NCBI RefSeq assembly: GCF_000429685.1
Contig: NZ_AUCI01000001.1
Coordinates: forward strand, 248,001 to 312,000
Direction of reading: 5' to 3'
From: Salibacterium aidingense DSM 18341
Lineage (GTDB): Bacteria; Bacillota; Bacilli; Bacillales; Marinococcaceae
DNA: 64,000 nt
The notes under the pieces were generated by a model. The model ran no database searches and had not been told where the DNA came from. It worked only from the letters and a program-made list of their open reading frames with translations. A program made the position numbers and the translations under genes. Below are positions 17,178-26,005 of the stretch, piece by piece (within the stretch, counting starts at the first letter, position 1; each line of letters starts with the position of its first letter).

Positions 17178-18647
17178 TTACCCGCGTGCCTTGTCGAACT
17201 CTCTCAGCACTGCTTCTTCAGGTTCTGCCGTTCCCAGACTGACAAGAATAACAGCAAAGCCGCCCAAAAGAAATCCAGGAACGAGTTCATACAAGTCAAA
17301 AATCCCCCCGCTCGGAAGTGCCCATAATATCACAGTCAAGCCCCCTGTAACCATTCCAGCCAGGGCTCCCCATTTGCTGGTGCGCCGCCAAAACAAGGAA
17401 AGGAGAAGCACCGGTCCGAAAACAGCCCCAAATCCGGCCCAGGCATATTCCACCAGCTCCAGCACCGTACTTTCCGGATTATATGCCAATAACGTCGCGA
17501 TAAGTGCAATAAGAAGAACACCAAAGCGTCCGACCCAGACGAGTTCTTTATCACTTGCATTCGGCTTCAGCATTCCTTTGTAAAAATCTTCGGCCAATGC
17601 ACTGGAGGAGACCAGCAGCTGGGAATCGATCGTACTCATGATCGCAGCCAGAATCGCCGCCAGCAAAAACCCTGCCACCCAGGGGTTAAATAACACTTGA
17701 GTAAATACGATAAATACCGTTTCCTGCGCTCCATCAGCCAGAGGGGCACCCCCTGCTTCCCCTGCAAAATACGCAATCCCGACAAACCCAGTGAAGATCG
17801 CGCCAAATAAAGAAAGCACCATCCAGGTCATACCTACAAAACGGGCTTTAGGTATTTCTTCTTCCGATCGGATCGCCATAAAACGGGATATAATATGGGG
17901 CTGGCCAAAATAACCAAGACCCCAGGCCAATAGCGAAATAATGCTTATGGCAGAAGTTCCGGCAAAGACGTTCAGATAAGAAGCATCCACTTCCGCCGTG
18001 GTTTGGATCATTTCCGTCCAGCCGCCCATTTCCTGAACCGCTGCGATGGGGACAATAATAAGCGCGAGAAACATTAGAATGCCCTGAAAAAAATCGGTCC
18101 AGCTGACAGCCAGAAATCCTCCCAGAAAGGTATAAATAATAATAACCGATACTCCAATCCAAAGCGCGGTCGTATATTCCCAGCCAAAAGATTGCTGAAA
18201 CAACGTAGCTCCCCCTACCAGCCCGGAAGAAGTATAAAAGGCAAAAAAGAGCAATATAAAGACAGCGGAGACCATACGAAGTATTTTCGACTGATCGCGA
18301 AATCGATTTTCGAGAAAATCAGGAATAGTAATGGAGTCCTTTGCCACTTTCGTATAGCGGCGCAGCCGGAGTGCTAAAAACTGCCAATTCAAATAGGCGC
18401 CGGCTGCCAGTCCGATCGGGAGCCAAATCTCACTCATTCCCCCGATGTACATGGCACCAGGCAGCCCAAGTATCAGCCAGCTGCTCATATCCGAGGCGCC
18501 GGCACTTAATGCCGCAATACTTCCTCCTAATTTCCGTCCGCCTAGAACATAATCCGAAAGATCGCTCGTTAACCTGTAAAAAATAATACCGATCCCAAAC
18601 ATACCTGCCAAATAAACGATAAAAGTTAAAATCGTTGCGCCATCCAT
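17178..18647 (-). CDS. putP: Sodium/proline symporter PutP
   Basis: 489-residue member of the sodium:solute symporter (SSS) family with about 13 hydrophobic segments. Characteristic pieces are the N-terminal FYRLTSDLSDYVLGGRKLGG, ASDMSSWLILGLPGAMY (a conserved Na+/proline site in PutP), the WGLGYFGQPHII segment and AAIMSTIDSQLLVSSSAL. It imports proline as nutrient or osmolyte, driven by Na+. It lies 3 bp downstream of a 38-codon accessory gene and is read from a sigma-54 promoter at 18800-18817. The rest of the proline pathway is divergent from it. Confidence 0.95.
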   Translation of the reverse strand: MDGATILTFIVYLAGMFGIGIIFYRLTSDLSDYVLGGRKLGGSIAALSAGASDMSSWLILGLPGAMYIGGMSEIWLPIGLAAGAYLNWQFLALRLRRYTKVAKDSITIPDFLENRFRDQSKILRMVSAVFILLFFAFYTSSGLVGGATLFQQSFGWEYTTALWIGVSVIIIYTFLGGFLAVSWTDFFQGILMFLALIIVPIAAVQEMGGWTEMIQTTAEVDASYLNVFAGTSAISIISLLAWGLGYFGQPHIISRFMAIRSEEEIPKARFVGMTWMVLSLFGAIFTGFVGIAYFAGEAGGAPLADGAQETVFIVFTQVLFNPWVAGFLLAAILAAIMSTIDSQLLVSSSALAEDFYKGMLKPNASDKELVWVGRFGVLLIALIATLLAYNPESTVLELVEYAWAGFGAVFGPVLLLSLFWRRTSKWGALAGMVTGGLTVILWALPSGGIFDLYELVPGFLLGGFAVILVSLGTAEPEEAVLREFDKARG

Positions 18648-18650
18648 GCG

Positions 18651-18767
18651 TTACGCCCCTTTCTTTTTTTTGAACTGGCTTACATAGGAAATAAAAGACG
18701 AGATAATTAAAAGCGGCATCGGTACAAGGAGCCAAAACCATGTGGCTCCGGTCAGAGCTGTTTCCAT
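18651..18767 (-). CDS. Small accessory membrane protein of the symporter (38 aa)
   Basis: Short gene ATG 18767 to TAA 18651. It encodes one hydrophobic helix (about residues 8-30, WFWLLVPMPLLIISSFI) ending in a basic QFKKKKGA tail. A near-perfect AGGAGGAGAACGG ribosome site precedes it and its stop lies 3 bp before the putP ATG, so both are translated together. Tiny proteins of this shape are annotated as symporter small accessory proteins ahead of SSS-family genes in other Bacilli, analogous to MetS with MetP. Role inferred: assembly or stability of PutP. Confidence 0.85.
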   Translation of the reverse strand: METALTGATWFWLLVPMPLLIISSFISYVSQFKKKKGA

Positions 18768-18799
18768 CCGTTCTCCTCCTTTCCTCTCTGCCTATTTAA

Positions 18800-18817
18800 T
18801 TGCAAGAAAAGTGCCAA
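18800..18817 (-). promoter_or_regulatory. Sigma-54 promoter for putP
   Basis: Minus strand TTGGCACTTTTCTTGCAA: an exact TGGCAC-N5-TTGCA match to the -24/-12 consensus, 33 bp before the accessory-gene start. Confidence 0.88.
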
Positions 18818-18875
18818 CATTCAAGATTCTATTCAAGCCGTATTATCTAAGATTTGACGAAAATACCATCAGGAA

Positions 18876-18893
18876 GGTGCAAAATTTTGCACC
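18876..18893. promoter_or_regulatory. Upstream activating palindrome for the RocR-like activator
   Basis: GGTGCAAAATTTTGCACC is a perfect 18-bp palindrome about 60 bp upstream of the putP -24 element and about 80 bp before the activator gene. The TGCAAAA/TTTTGCA half-sites resemble the RocR activating sequences of Bacillus as I recall them. It could serve both putP activation and autoregulation of the activator. Confidence 0.75.
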
Positions 18894-18973
18894 GCTTTTA
18901 CTACTTTTCCGGCTTCTTTAAGATTATGATAGGATATATAAAACAAGACTAAGATGGAGAAAGGAGCATCGTT

Positions 18974-20386
18974 ATGACACCGGAGGCTTCTTTAACTGCA
19001 CAGGAAAAACAGGATATCTTCCGAACCATTATGAATCGGCTCGATGAAGGAGTGCGGATCATTGATGTGGAGGAAAGGCTGCTTTTATACAATGAAAAAA
19101 TGCGGAAGATTGAATCCATGAGCTATGAGGATTTTGATAACAAAGGAATGATGGAAGCCTTCCAGTTTCAGGATGAACGGGACAGCCGGCTTCTTCAGGC
19201 TATTAAACACGGAAAATCAACCAGGCATCAAAAACAGCATTATTACAACTACCGCGGCAAAGAAATCATGACCATGAATGAGACCTTTCCGATTTACTCC
19301 AACAACCATATTGTGGCAGCGGCTGAAATTGCAAAAGATATCACCCGGGAAGTGAAACTCGTCCGGGAGAACCAAAAAAAGGCTGATTCGTCCCTTTTCA
19401 CCTTCCAGCAGATTATCGGACGTTCTCATAAAATCAAAACCGTTATCGAAGAAGCCCGGCGCGCAACCCGTACGGCATCTTCTGTATTAATCACCGGAGA
19501 AACAGGAACGGGTAAAGAATTATTCGCCCAAAGTATCCACAGTGAAAGCGAACGGGCCAATGCCCCGTTTATCTCTCAAAATTGTGCTGCTCTGCCGGAG
19601 ACACTGATCGAAGGCATTTTATTCGGAACGGTAAAGGGAGCGTTTACCGGCGCCACAGACCGGGCCGGTTTATTTGAAGAAGCCGGCGGCGGCACGCTGC
19701 TGCTGGATGAAATCAACTCCCTTGCGCCCTCTCTTCAAGCGAAACTGCTGCGAGTCCTGCAGGAGAAAAAAGTCACCCGGATTGGTGATCATAAAGCCCG
19801 TCCAGTGAATGTTCGTGTCATCACAACCATGAATGAGGATCCCTATAAAGCGATGGAAGAAGGACGTCTCCGCGAAGATTTGTATTACCGGTTGAGCGTC
19901 GTTTCCTTGCTCATTCCCCCGCTGCGTGAACGAATGACAGACGTAGAGCCATTAACCGAAACCTTCATTTCTAAATACAATCATAGGTTTCAAATGCAGG
20001 TGGACGCTGTGGCCGACGATGTACTGGAAGGTTTTAATTCTTACAGCTGGCCCGGGAATATCCGCGAACTCGAGCACGTCATTGAAGGAGCGATGAACCT
20101 TATTATTGGAGAGAACATTTTACAAACAGCTCATCTTCCTTCCCATTTCAGAAATAAAATCGATTCGAAAGCCAACACCCCCGTTTCCCGAACAGAAAAG
20201 CAGCCCCCAAAAAAGCTCCGGGAACAGCTGCTTGCTACAGAATATGAACTGATCACGCAGGCTCTCACCCATACACAGGGTAACCTCGTGCAGGCGGCCA
20301 GGGAACTTGGCATCAGCCGGCAGAGTTTGCAGTACCGTATGAAAAAATTAGAACTAGGCCGTTTTCCTTTTCTGGATACACCATGA
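18974..20386 (+). CDS. rocR: Sigma-54-dependent transcriptional activator, RocR-like
   Basis: 470-residue enhancer-binding protein in three parts. An N-terminal PAS-like sensor covers about 10-120. The AAA+ domain covers about 140-380 with Walker A GETGTGKE, the sigma-54 contact loop GAFTGA and [12 protein letters not shown] (Walker B). A C-terminal Fis-type helix-turn-helix is near 425-460 ([20 protein letters not shown]). RocR of Bacillus subtilis responds to ornithine/citrulline and activates arginine/ornithine catabolic genes; here the flanking targets are proline transport and oxidation genes, each with a sigma-54 promoter. Proline or P5C as the inducer is an inference. Confidence 0.9.
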   Translation: MTPEASLTAQEKQDIFRTIMNRLDEGVRIIDVEERLLLYNEKMRKIESMSYEDFDNKGMMEAFQFQDERDSRLLQAIKHGKSTRHQKQHYYNYRGKEIMTMNETFPIYSNNHIVAAAEIAKDITREVKLVRENQKKADSSLFTFQQIIGRSHKIKTVIEEARRATRTASSVLITGETGTGKELFAQSIHSESERANAPFISQNCAALPETLIEGILFGTVKGAFTGATDRAGLFEEAGGGTLLLDEINSLAPSLQAKLLRVLQEKKVTRIGDHKARPVNVRVITTMNEDPYKAMEEGRLREDLYYRLSVVSLLIPPLRERMTDVEPLTETFISKYNHRFQMQVDAVADDVLEGFNSYSWPGNIRELEHVIEGAMNLIIGENILQTAHLPSHFRNKIDSKANTPVSRTEKQPPKKLREQLLATEYELITQALTHTQGNLVQAARELGISRQSLQYRMKKLELGRFPFLDTP

Positions 20387-20406
20387 ATTTTTCTGCAAAT
20401 TATAAA

Positions 20407-20423
20407 TTGGCATAACTTTTGCA
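20407..20423 (+). promoter_or_regulatory. Sigma-54 promoter for the P5C dehydrogenase-proline dehydrogenase operon
   Basis: TTGGCATAACTTTTGCA: TGGCAT-N5-TTGCA, one mismatch to consensus, 39 bp before the ATG at 20463. No clear second copy of the 18876 palindrome is next to it, only a TCTGCAAATT half-site just upstream. Confidence 0.8.
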
Positions 20424-20462
20424 TAAATAGAGGGTATATTCAGAATAAAGGAGAGGATCGAT

Positions 20463-22010
20463 ATGGTCACAGCTTATAGACATGAACCCTTTACGGATTT
20501 CACCCTCGAAGAAAACCAGCGCGCCTATGACGAAGCACTGGCTTATGTAAAAAAACAGCTCGGAAAAGAATATCCCTTGATTATAAATGGGCGGCCGGTG
20601 ACAACAGAGAGGAAAATCACATCTATCAACCCAGCCAATACAACAGAAGTCATCGGTACAGTATCCAAAGCGGAGGAATCACAGGCTGAAGCTGCGATGC
20701 AGGCCGCCCGCGAAGCGTTTAAAACCTGGAGCAAATGGGATCCTGCTGCCCGGGCCAATGTTCTTCTCCGCGCCGCCGCCCTCATCCGGCGCCGTAAGCA
20801 TGAATTTTCCGCATGGATGACGTATGAAATCGGCAAAACGAGAAAAGAAGCAGACGCCGACACTGCCGAGGGAATTGATTTTCTCGAATATTATGCACGT
20901 CAGATGATCGAGCTGAAACCCGGCATCCCGGTAAACAGCCGTGATATGGAAAACAATGAATTTCACTATTTTCCTCTTGGACCGGGTCTGACGGTATCGC
21001 CATGGAACCTGCCATTTGCTATTATGACGGGAACGACCGTCGGCCCGATGGTGGCCGGCAATACAGTGATGCTGAAACCTGCCAGCAATACCCCGGTCAT
21101 TGCCTATAAGCTGATGGAGGTCTTAATGGAAGCCGGTATGCCCGACGGGGTGGTGAATTATATTCCTGGGAGCGGCTCGGCAATCGGGGATTATCTCGTC
21201 GATCATCCCCATACCCACTGGATTAATTTCACCGGCTCCAAAGAGGTGGGCACCCGTATTTATGAACGGGCGGCCAAAATCCAGCCCGGCCAGCAGCACT
21301 TGAAACGCACCGCGATAGAAATGGGCGGCAAGGATACCATTATTGTGGATAATGATGCGGATTTAGATCTTGCCGCGGCATCCATTTTGTATTCGGCCTA
21401 CGGCTTTTCCGGGCAAAAATGCTCTGCCTGCTCGCGCGCCATCGTGCACGAGGATGTATATGAGGATGTGTTGGAAAAGACACGGAAACTCGCGTCCGAA
21501 GCGGTCACCGGTGATCCGGTTCAGCGGGAAACGTACATGGGACCGGTCAAAGACCAGGAAGCTTACGATAAAATTATGGAATATATAGAAATCGGGAAAA
21601 AAGAAGCCCGCCTCGTCATCGGGGGCGATGGAGATAACAGCACCGGTTTCTTCATAAAGCCGACCATTTTTGCCGAAGCATCCCCCGACGCCCGCATCAT
21701 GCAGGAAGAAATATTTGGCCCAGTGGTGGCCTTCTGCCAAGCCCGAGATTTTGATGAGCTGATTGAGATTGCCAATAACACGGAATACGGATTAACCGGA
21801 GCCGTCATTTCCAATAACCGGGCTCACCTCGAGCAGGCACGCACAGACTTTCATGTGGGCAATTTATATTTCAACCGCGGCTGCACGGCAGCTATTGTCG
21901 GATACCAGCCGTTTGGCGGGTTTAAGATGTCCGGTACCGATGCCAAAGCCGGCGGCCCAGATTACCTCCTCCACTTTATGCAGCCTAAAACAGTGACAGA
22001 TCAGTTCTAA
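20463..22010 (+). CDS. rocA: L-glutamate gamma-semialdehyde (P5C) dehydrogenase
   Basis: 515-residue class 4 aldehyde dehydrogenase (RocA/PutC type) that oxidises glutamate semialdehyde to glutamate with NAD+. Seen are the N-terminal [17 protein letters not shown], the cofactor-binding [17 protein letters not shown], the catalytic Cys in [14 protein letters not shown] and the general-base Glu in IEMGGKD. The C-terminal [20 protein letters not shown] is typical of the P5C group. It directly follows a sigma-54 promoter and is cotranscribed with proline dehydrogenase 44 bp downstream. Confidence 0.95.
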   Translation: MVTAYRHEPFTDFTLEENQRAYDEALAYVKKQLGKEYPLIINGRPVTTERKITSINPANTTEVIGTVSKAEESQAEAAMQAAREAFKTWSKWDPAARANVLLRAAALIRRRKHEFSAWMTYEIGKTRKEADADTAEGIDFLEYYARQMIELKPGIPVNSRDMENNEFHYFPLGPGLTVSPWNLPFAIMTGTTVGPMVAGNTVMLKPASNTPVIAYKLMEVLMEAGMPDGVVNYIPGSGSAIGDYLVDHPHTHWINFTGSKEVGTRIYERAAKIQPGQQHLKRTAIEMGGKDTIIVDNDADLDLAAASILYSAYGFSGQKCSACSRAIVHEDVYEDVLEKTRKLASEAVTGDPVQRETYMGPVKDQEAYDKIMEYIEIGKKEARLVIGGDGDNSTGFFIKPTIFAEASPDARIMQEEIFGPVVAFCQARDFDELIEIANNTEYGLTGAVISNNRAHLEQARTDFHVGNLYFNRGCTAAIVGYQPFGGFKMSGTDAKAGGPDYLLHFMQPKTVTDQF

Positions 22011-22054
22011 GGTTGAATCGGTAAAACGCTTCAATAGAAGAGGAGGGAGATTCT

Positions 22055-22963
22055 GTGAATATGTCACGCAGCTTTTTTCTATTTCTTTCGAAAAACAAAG
22101 CATTGAACAAAAGCGCCAAGAAATGGGGACTGCGTCTTGGTGCCTCCAAAGTGGTAGCCGGCGTGACGATCGATGAAGCGATTACTTCGATTCAACGGCT
22201 GAACGAACTAGGATTAAAAGCAACCATCGACCATCTCGGCGAATTTGTGACTGAACGGGAAGAAGCGGAAAACGCAGCCAGTGCGTGCCTGGACATTTTA
22301 GAAGCGATCGAGCGCAATCACGTCGATGCCCATATTTCCGTCAAATTAACGAAGCTGGGGCTGGATATCAGCCGGGAAATGTGCCTGGAGCATCTATATC
22401 GTATTCTGGACACCGCCCGTCAGCACGGAAATTTCATCAATATTGATATGGAAGATTACGCCCATTACCACGAAACGATCGACCTCGTCCTCGAGCTTCG
22501 GAAAACTTACGATAATGTAGGAACCGTGATGCAGTCGTATGTACGGAGCGGCCTCGAAGATATCGAAAGATTGAAAGGAATCCCGCTTCGAATCGTAAAG
22601 GGAGCTTACCAGGAAGACAGCGCGGCGGTGTATCAGGACAAAGAAACGATTGATGAGGTATTTTTGGAAATGGTGAAAAACCATTTGAAAAGCGGAAGCT
22701 ATACCGCTGTGGCTACGCATGACGACAGCCTTATTAGAGCTATTCAAACGTTTGTTCAAGACCACAACGTCCCCCGGGACCAATTTGAATTCCAAATGCT
22801 GTATGGCTTCCGGCACGAACTGCAGCTGTCTCTCGCCGAACAGGGGTGGCCCTTCCGCACCTACGTCCCCTTTGGCCAGGACTGGTATGGCTATTTTATG
22901 CGCCGCCTTGCCGAACGGCCGCAAAACGTTACCTTCGCCCTCCGCGGCATGCTGTCCAAGTGA
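22055..22963 (+). CDS. putB: Proline dehydrogenase (monofunctional)
   Basis: 302-residue FAD-dependent PRODH barrel that oxidises proline to P5C. Landmarks are ISVKLTKLGLD, NIDMEDYA, LRIVKGAYQE (the FAD/substrate Lys region), ATHDDSLI, EFQMLYGFR and the C-terminal YVPFGQDWYGYFMRRLAERP with the paired Arg that bind the proline carboxylate. The start is GTG 22055 after AGGAGGGAG, with ATG 22061 possible. It completes the pathway proline to P5C to glutamate with the gene upstream. Confidence 0.95.
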   Translation: MNMSRSFFLFLSKNKALNKSAKKWGLRLGASKVVAGVTIDEAITSIQRLNELGLKATIDHLGEFVTEREEAENAASACLDILEAIERNHVDAHISVKLTKLGLDISREMCLEHLYRILDTARQHGNFINIDMEDYAHYHETIDLVLELRKTYDNVGTVMQSYVRSGLEDIERLKGIPLRIVKGAYQEDSAAVYQDKETIDEVFLEMVKNHLKSGSYTAVATHDDSLIRAIQTFVQDHNVPRDQFEFQMLYGFRHELQLSLAEQGWPFRTYVPFGQDWYGYFMRRLAERPQNVTFALRGMLSK

Positions 22964-23121
22964 CAATAATAAATGAACCCGGGACAAGGCAGAAATGGCT
23001 TCAGACAATGAAAAAATTCTCCGGCATAAGGAGTAAATGCTCCAGGACAAGAAGAAAACGGCCGGCGTAATTAGAAAATTCTTTTTAGCAGCAAATTAAA
23101 TACTCTGAGACAAGATATAAT

Positions 23122-23166
23122 AAAAAAGGTGCCAATCATCGAAAAACGATGATTAGCACCTTTTTA
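23122..23166. terminator. Strong bidirectional terminator after the proline operon
   Basis: AAAAGGTGCCAATCATCG and CGATGATTAGCACCTTTT form a stem of about 18 bp with one wobble and an A5 loop, flanked by A and T runs on both sides. It lies 160 bp after the proline dehydrogenase stop. Confidence 0.9.
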
Positions 23167-23198
23167 ATAGTTGAGGCTAGTTATGCCATTCCCTATCA

Positions 23199-23315
23199 TC
23201 AAAACAGCAATAGCCCACCGCTAATTCGGTGATGTAGACCACCATAAAAGGTAATCGCCAACAATAAAGTGCTGATGGACATTCCGATAAGCCCAATCAG
23301 AATAACAAATTGCAC
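23199..23315 (-). pseudogene. Possible remnant of a major-facilitator transporter
   Basis: A 38-codon open stretch on the minus strand reads VQFVILIGLIGMSISTLLLA and then TFYGG, resembling a transmembrane segment of MFS efflux proteins. It has no ribosome site, no continuation on either side and sits between a strong terminator and a 23-bp palindrome. I treat it as a possible decayed fragment; it could be chance. Confidence 0.3.
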
Positions 23316-23330
23316 CCTATGGTTTGAAAA

Positions 23331-23353
23331 TTTATCCTATAATTTAGGATAAA
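23331..23353. repeat. 23-bp inverted repeat
   Basis: TTTATCCTA and TAGGATAAA are perfect 9-bp arms around TAATT. There is no T tract to call it a terminator. It abuts the MFS-like remnant, so it might be an old regulatory site or insertion scar. Confidence 0.45.
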
Positions 23354-23525
23354 TCTATTTGATGGTTTCTGAACTGTTAGTAGGAACTGAACAGTGGCAA
23401 AAAAGTAAAAGTACCGTCTTTGACGTATGGTTAAATTACAAATGTAAGTCACCAAGAAGAGCGCGGTAGGAGAACGAGTGGAAATCTGTATTGAATAAAC
23501 TATTGTATGATTAGGAGTGTGACTG

Positions 23526-23927
23526 ATGAAAAAACATATTCTCTTTCTTCTTTTGTTTATTCTAAGTGCTTGTCAAAACTCAGATAAAGCAGAAGTTGAT
23601 CAAATCGTTACTGAAATAAAGATGGAAGACTTACCAATTGAAACAGTTGAAATAAATGAAGAAACAGAAACGGTTTTTAATTCATCACTACATGGGGTTG
23701 AACCATATCGCTTTAAAATTAGAAACAACTCTTTGTATGTTTTTCTTTTTTCATCTAAAAGGGAACGTGAAGAAGGTTACAGAGAATTCTTGGATATTAT
23801 AGCGAATATGAATTTGGTATCTTATGAAACTTTTCAACAAGATGGCATATTATTGTTTTTAGTATTCGATAAATCAAAAAATGAAGAATTAATACGAAAA
23901 ATTAATTCTGCAATTGATCGGTTATAA
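23526..23927 (+). CDS. Small hypothetical lipoprotein
   Basis: 133-residue protein with a lipoprotein signal (MKKHILFLLLFILSAC, lipid Cys 16) and a mature domain of about 117 residues of mixed alpha/beta character: PYRFKIRNNSLYVFLFSS, then GILLFLVFDKSKNEEL. No family is recognised. The ribosome site is TTAGGAG. The gene and its flanks are clearly more AT-rich than the surrounding genes and it is isolated between terminators, so it may be acquired. Confidence 0.72.
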   Translation: MKKHILFLLLFILSACQNSDKAEVDQIVTEIKMEDLPIETVEINEETETVFNSSLHGVEPYRFKIRNNSLYVFLFSSKREREEGYREFLDIIANMNLVSYETFQQDGILLFLVFDKSKNEELIRKINSAIDRL

Positions 23928-24091
23928 ATATATATAAAATTCAAAAATAAAAATGGAAATTGTTTTATTTTTCCTTTATTATTGAATGATAAAATAGAAA
24001 AGGCATAGATGATAAATTAGTAATGTATCTAAAGAAACGGGTTTTCTTTTGTATTTCACATTGAATTCCTCATGTAACGCTCTGTATCCAT

Positions 24092-24132
24092 AAAAAATCA
24101 CATGTGAATTATATAAAGCATCACATGTGATT
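24092..24132 (-). terminator. Terminator of the DJ-1/PfpI gene
   Basis: Minus strand AATCACATGTGA and TCACATGTGATT form a 12-bp stem with a 13-nt loop followed by TTTTTTA. Each arm is itself a TCACATGTGA palindrome. Confidence 0.75.
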
Positions 24133-24150
24133 CAAAAATGGCTTTTCTCA

Positions 24151-24705
24151 TTATTGCAGCTGTTTTATAAATTCGCGCATGATCGCGGGGAGATCAGGCC
24201 AGGCATGGCCGGAGACAAGGTTGCCGTCGACGTAATCCATTTCATTGATGTATTCGGCGCCGATGCTTTCGACTTCAGGCTTGCAGGCGGTATAAGCTGT
24301 CAGCTTCCGTCCTTTCACCTTCTCCGCAATCGGAGTCAGCACCAGACTGCCATGGCACATGATCGCGATTGGCTTGTTTTCATCAAAAAAGTGGACGACG
24401 ATATCAAGCAGGTTCTGATCCATCCGGATATGTTCCGGCGCTCGTCCGCCTGGGATAATCAACCCATCATAGTCCGCTGCGTTCACGTCCGCAAATGTCG
24501 TATTCGCATCAATGCCATATCCACGCTTTTCCGTGTACGTTTCCCAGTCTTCGAAATCATGAATGACCGTATTCAGCTTTTTTTGATGAGGGGCAGCAAT
24601 GTCTGTTTCAAAGCCTTCTTCCAGGCAGCGGAAGTACGGATAATACACTTCCAGCGCCTCCACTGCATCTCCTGTGACAATAAGAATTTTTTTCGATTCT
24701 GCCAT
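24151..24705 (-). CDS. DJ-1/PfpI family protein
   Basis: 184-residue cytoplasmic protein of the DJ-1/PfpI superfamily. It has the N-terminal KKILIVTGDAVEALEVYYP, GLIIPGGRAPEHIR in the middle, the nucleophile elbow AIMCHGSLVL with the reactive Cys, and SGHAWPDLPAIM near the end. Relatives act as glyoxalases/deglycases or stress proteins; the exact activity is not readable. It is monocistronic with an AAGGAGGG ribosome site. Confidence 0.88.
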   Translation of the reverse strand: MAESKKILIVTGDAVEALEVYYPYFRCLEEGFETDIAAPHQKKLNTVIHDFEDWETYTEKRGYGIDANTTFADVNAADYDGLIIPGGRAPEHIRMDQNLLDIVVHFFDENKPIAIMCHGSLVLTPIAEKVKGRKLTAYTACKPEVESIGAEYINEMDYVDGNLVSGHAWPDLPAIMREFIKQLQ

Positions 24706-24790
24706 ACCAATCCCTCCTTTTTGAATAGTATACCATTTATTGGAGCAAACGTTGGACCGTTAATCTATTTTTCATCTCAATTTTACATAA

Positions 24791-24930
24791 GAAAGGCGCA
24801 AGCGCCCTGGGCAGCCGCGACAGGTTCTGGACCGGGCGACTCCGGGCAGCAGGCTGCCCGGAGTCGCCCGGGAAGAAACCCCGAGTAGCTGGACGCTGAA
24901 GCTGGATCTCGAAAACGCCCAAAATTTATA
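24791..24930. repeat. Dispersed Bacillaceae-type repeat with a 40-nt hairpin
   Basis: Starts GAAAGGCGCAAGCGCCC and ends GAAAACGCCCAAAATTTATA; its start and end resemble the element at 46380-46580. Inside it, 24832-24850 (CCGGGCGACTCCGGGCAGC) and 24853-24871 are perfect 19-bp inverted arms separated by only 2 nt. It is non-coding and much more GC-rich than its flanks. Confidence 0.6.
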
Positions 24931-25015
24931 TTTTCCTATATAATAAAGTAAAATTTTTTAGCACGGCGAAGAACCGCACGACCATCCACCCATGTGGCTT
25001 ACTCCGCCAATCACC

Positions 25016-25984
25016 TTACGCCCACCACATCTCTGCCGGAGGCTCTTCGATCTGCACCGCTTTCAGGTTTGCGACTGCCTTCCGAAAACCCTCATCTATC
25101 GACATAATCGGATCCTCATGTTCGATACTGATAACATGGTCGTAGCCGTGTGTTCTCAGCGCACTCACCATATTCGCCCATTCCTGTATGCTGTGGCCGT
25201 AGCCGACTGAACGAAACGTCCACGCTCTTGATGACACCTCCGCATAGGGCTGCATATCTGTGAGACCGTACATGTTTACATTGTCTTGATCAATATACGT
25301 GTCTTTGGCATGAAAATGATAGATCGCCTCTTCCCTGCCAAGTATTTTAATAGCGGCAACCGGGTCAATACCCTGCCACCATAAATGACTCGGGTCCAGA
25401 TTCGCCCCGATTGCCCCGCTTGTTTCTTTGCGTAGCTTGAGCATTGTATATGGCGTATGAACAAGAAAACCGGCATGCAGCTCCAGTCCAATTTTCACCC
25501 CGTACTCCTCGGCCATCTCCCCCATTTCTCTCCAGTAAGGGATCAGCTTGTGCCTCCACTGCCACTTGAGTATTTCGGTAAATTCCGAAGGCCACGGCGT
25601 CACTGGCCAGTTTGGTGTTTTGTCGGATTCGGACCCTCCCGGAGTCCCGGAGAAAGTATTCACTACAGGAACGCCGAGCATGGAAGCCAGCTTGATTGTT
25701 TTTTTTAGTGTCTCATCAGAGGAAGCAGCCACTTTTGGGTCAGGAGAAATGGGATTGCCGTGGCAGCTGAACGCACTGATCGTCAGCTCCCGGCTCGTCA
25801 CTTTTTCTAAAAAATCCGAGCGTTTTTCTTCGCTGGCAATTAATTCATTTACCGGACAGTGATCGGCGCCGGGATATCCTCCCGTCCCGATCTCCACTGC
25901 TTTTAACCCGGACTGTTTCACATGATCAAGCATCTCTTCCAAAGGTTTGTCTCCAAATAACACGGTGAATACGCCTAGTTTCAT
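25016..25984 (-). CDS. Sugar isomerase/epimerase-type TIM barrel (YcjR/LgdB-like)
   Basis: 322-residue protein of the xylose-isomerase-like TIM-barrel family. The divalent-metal site is intact: Glu in GLELHAGF, Asp and His in NLDPSHLWWQGID, His in YHFHAKDTY and Glu in ISIEHEDPI. Family members with this HAKD signature include 3-keto-glycoside epimerases (YcjR) and the beta-eliminases/hydratases of levoglucosan breakdown. It is the last gene of the operon. I chose ATG 25984 over a TTG two codons upstream because GGAGAG is better spaced. With two dehydrogenases next to it, a lyase or epimerase acting on a 3-keto sugar is inferred. Confidence 0.87.
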   Translation of the reverse strand: MKLGVFTVLFGDKPLEEMLDHVKQSGLKAVEIGTGGYPGADHCPVNELIASEEKRSDFLEKVTSRELTISAFSCHGNPISPDPKVAASSDETLKKTIKLASMLGVPVVNTFSGTPGGSESDKTPNWPVTPWPSEFTEILKWQWRHKLIPYWREMGEMAEEYGVKIGLELHAGFLVHTPYTMLKLRKETSGAIGANLDPSHLWWQGIDPVAAIKILGREEAIYHFHAKDTYIDQDNVNMYGLTDMQPYAEVSSRAWTFRSVGYGHSIQEWANMVSALRTHGYDHVISIEHEDPIMSIDEGFRKAVANLKAVQIEEPPAEMWWA

Positions 25985-26005
25985 CTCCAACTCTCCATTC
26001 TATAT

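Noticed and set aside
22394-23050. 218-codon minus-strand frame opposite proline dehydrogenase
   Set aside because: Antisense to a fully conserved gene, with no recognisable protein features.
24127-24888. 253-codon plus-strand frame opposite the DJ-1 gene
   Set aside because: Antisense to a well-conserved gene; no domain and no ribosome site; continues into a repeat.
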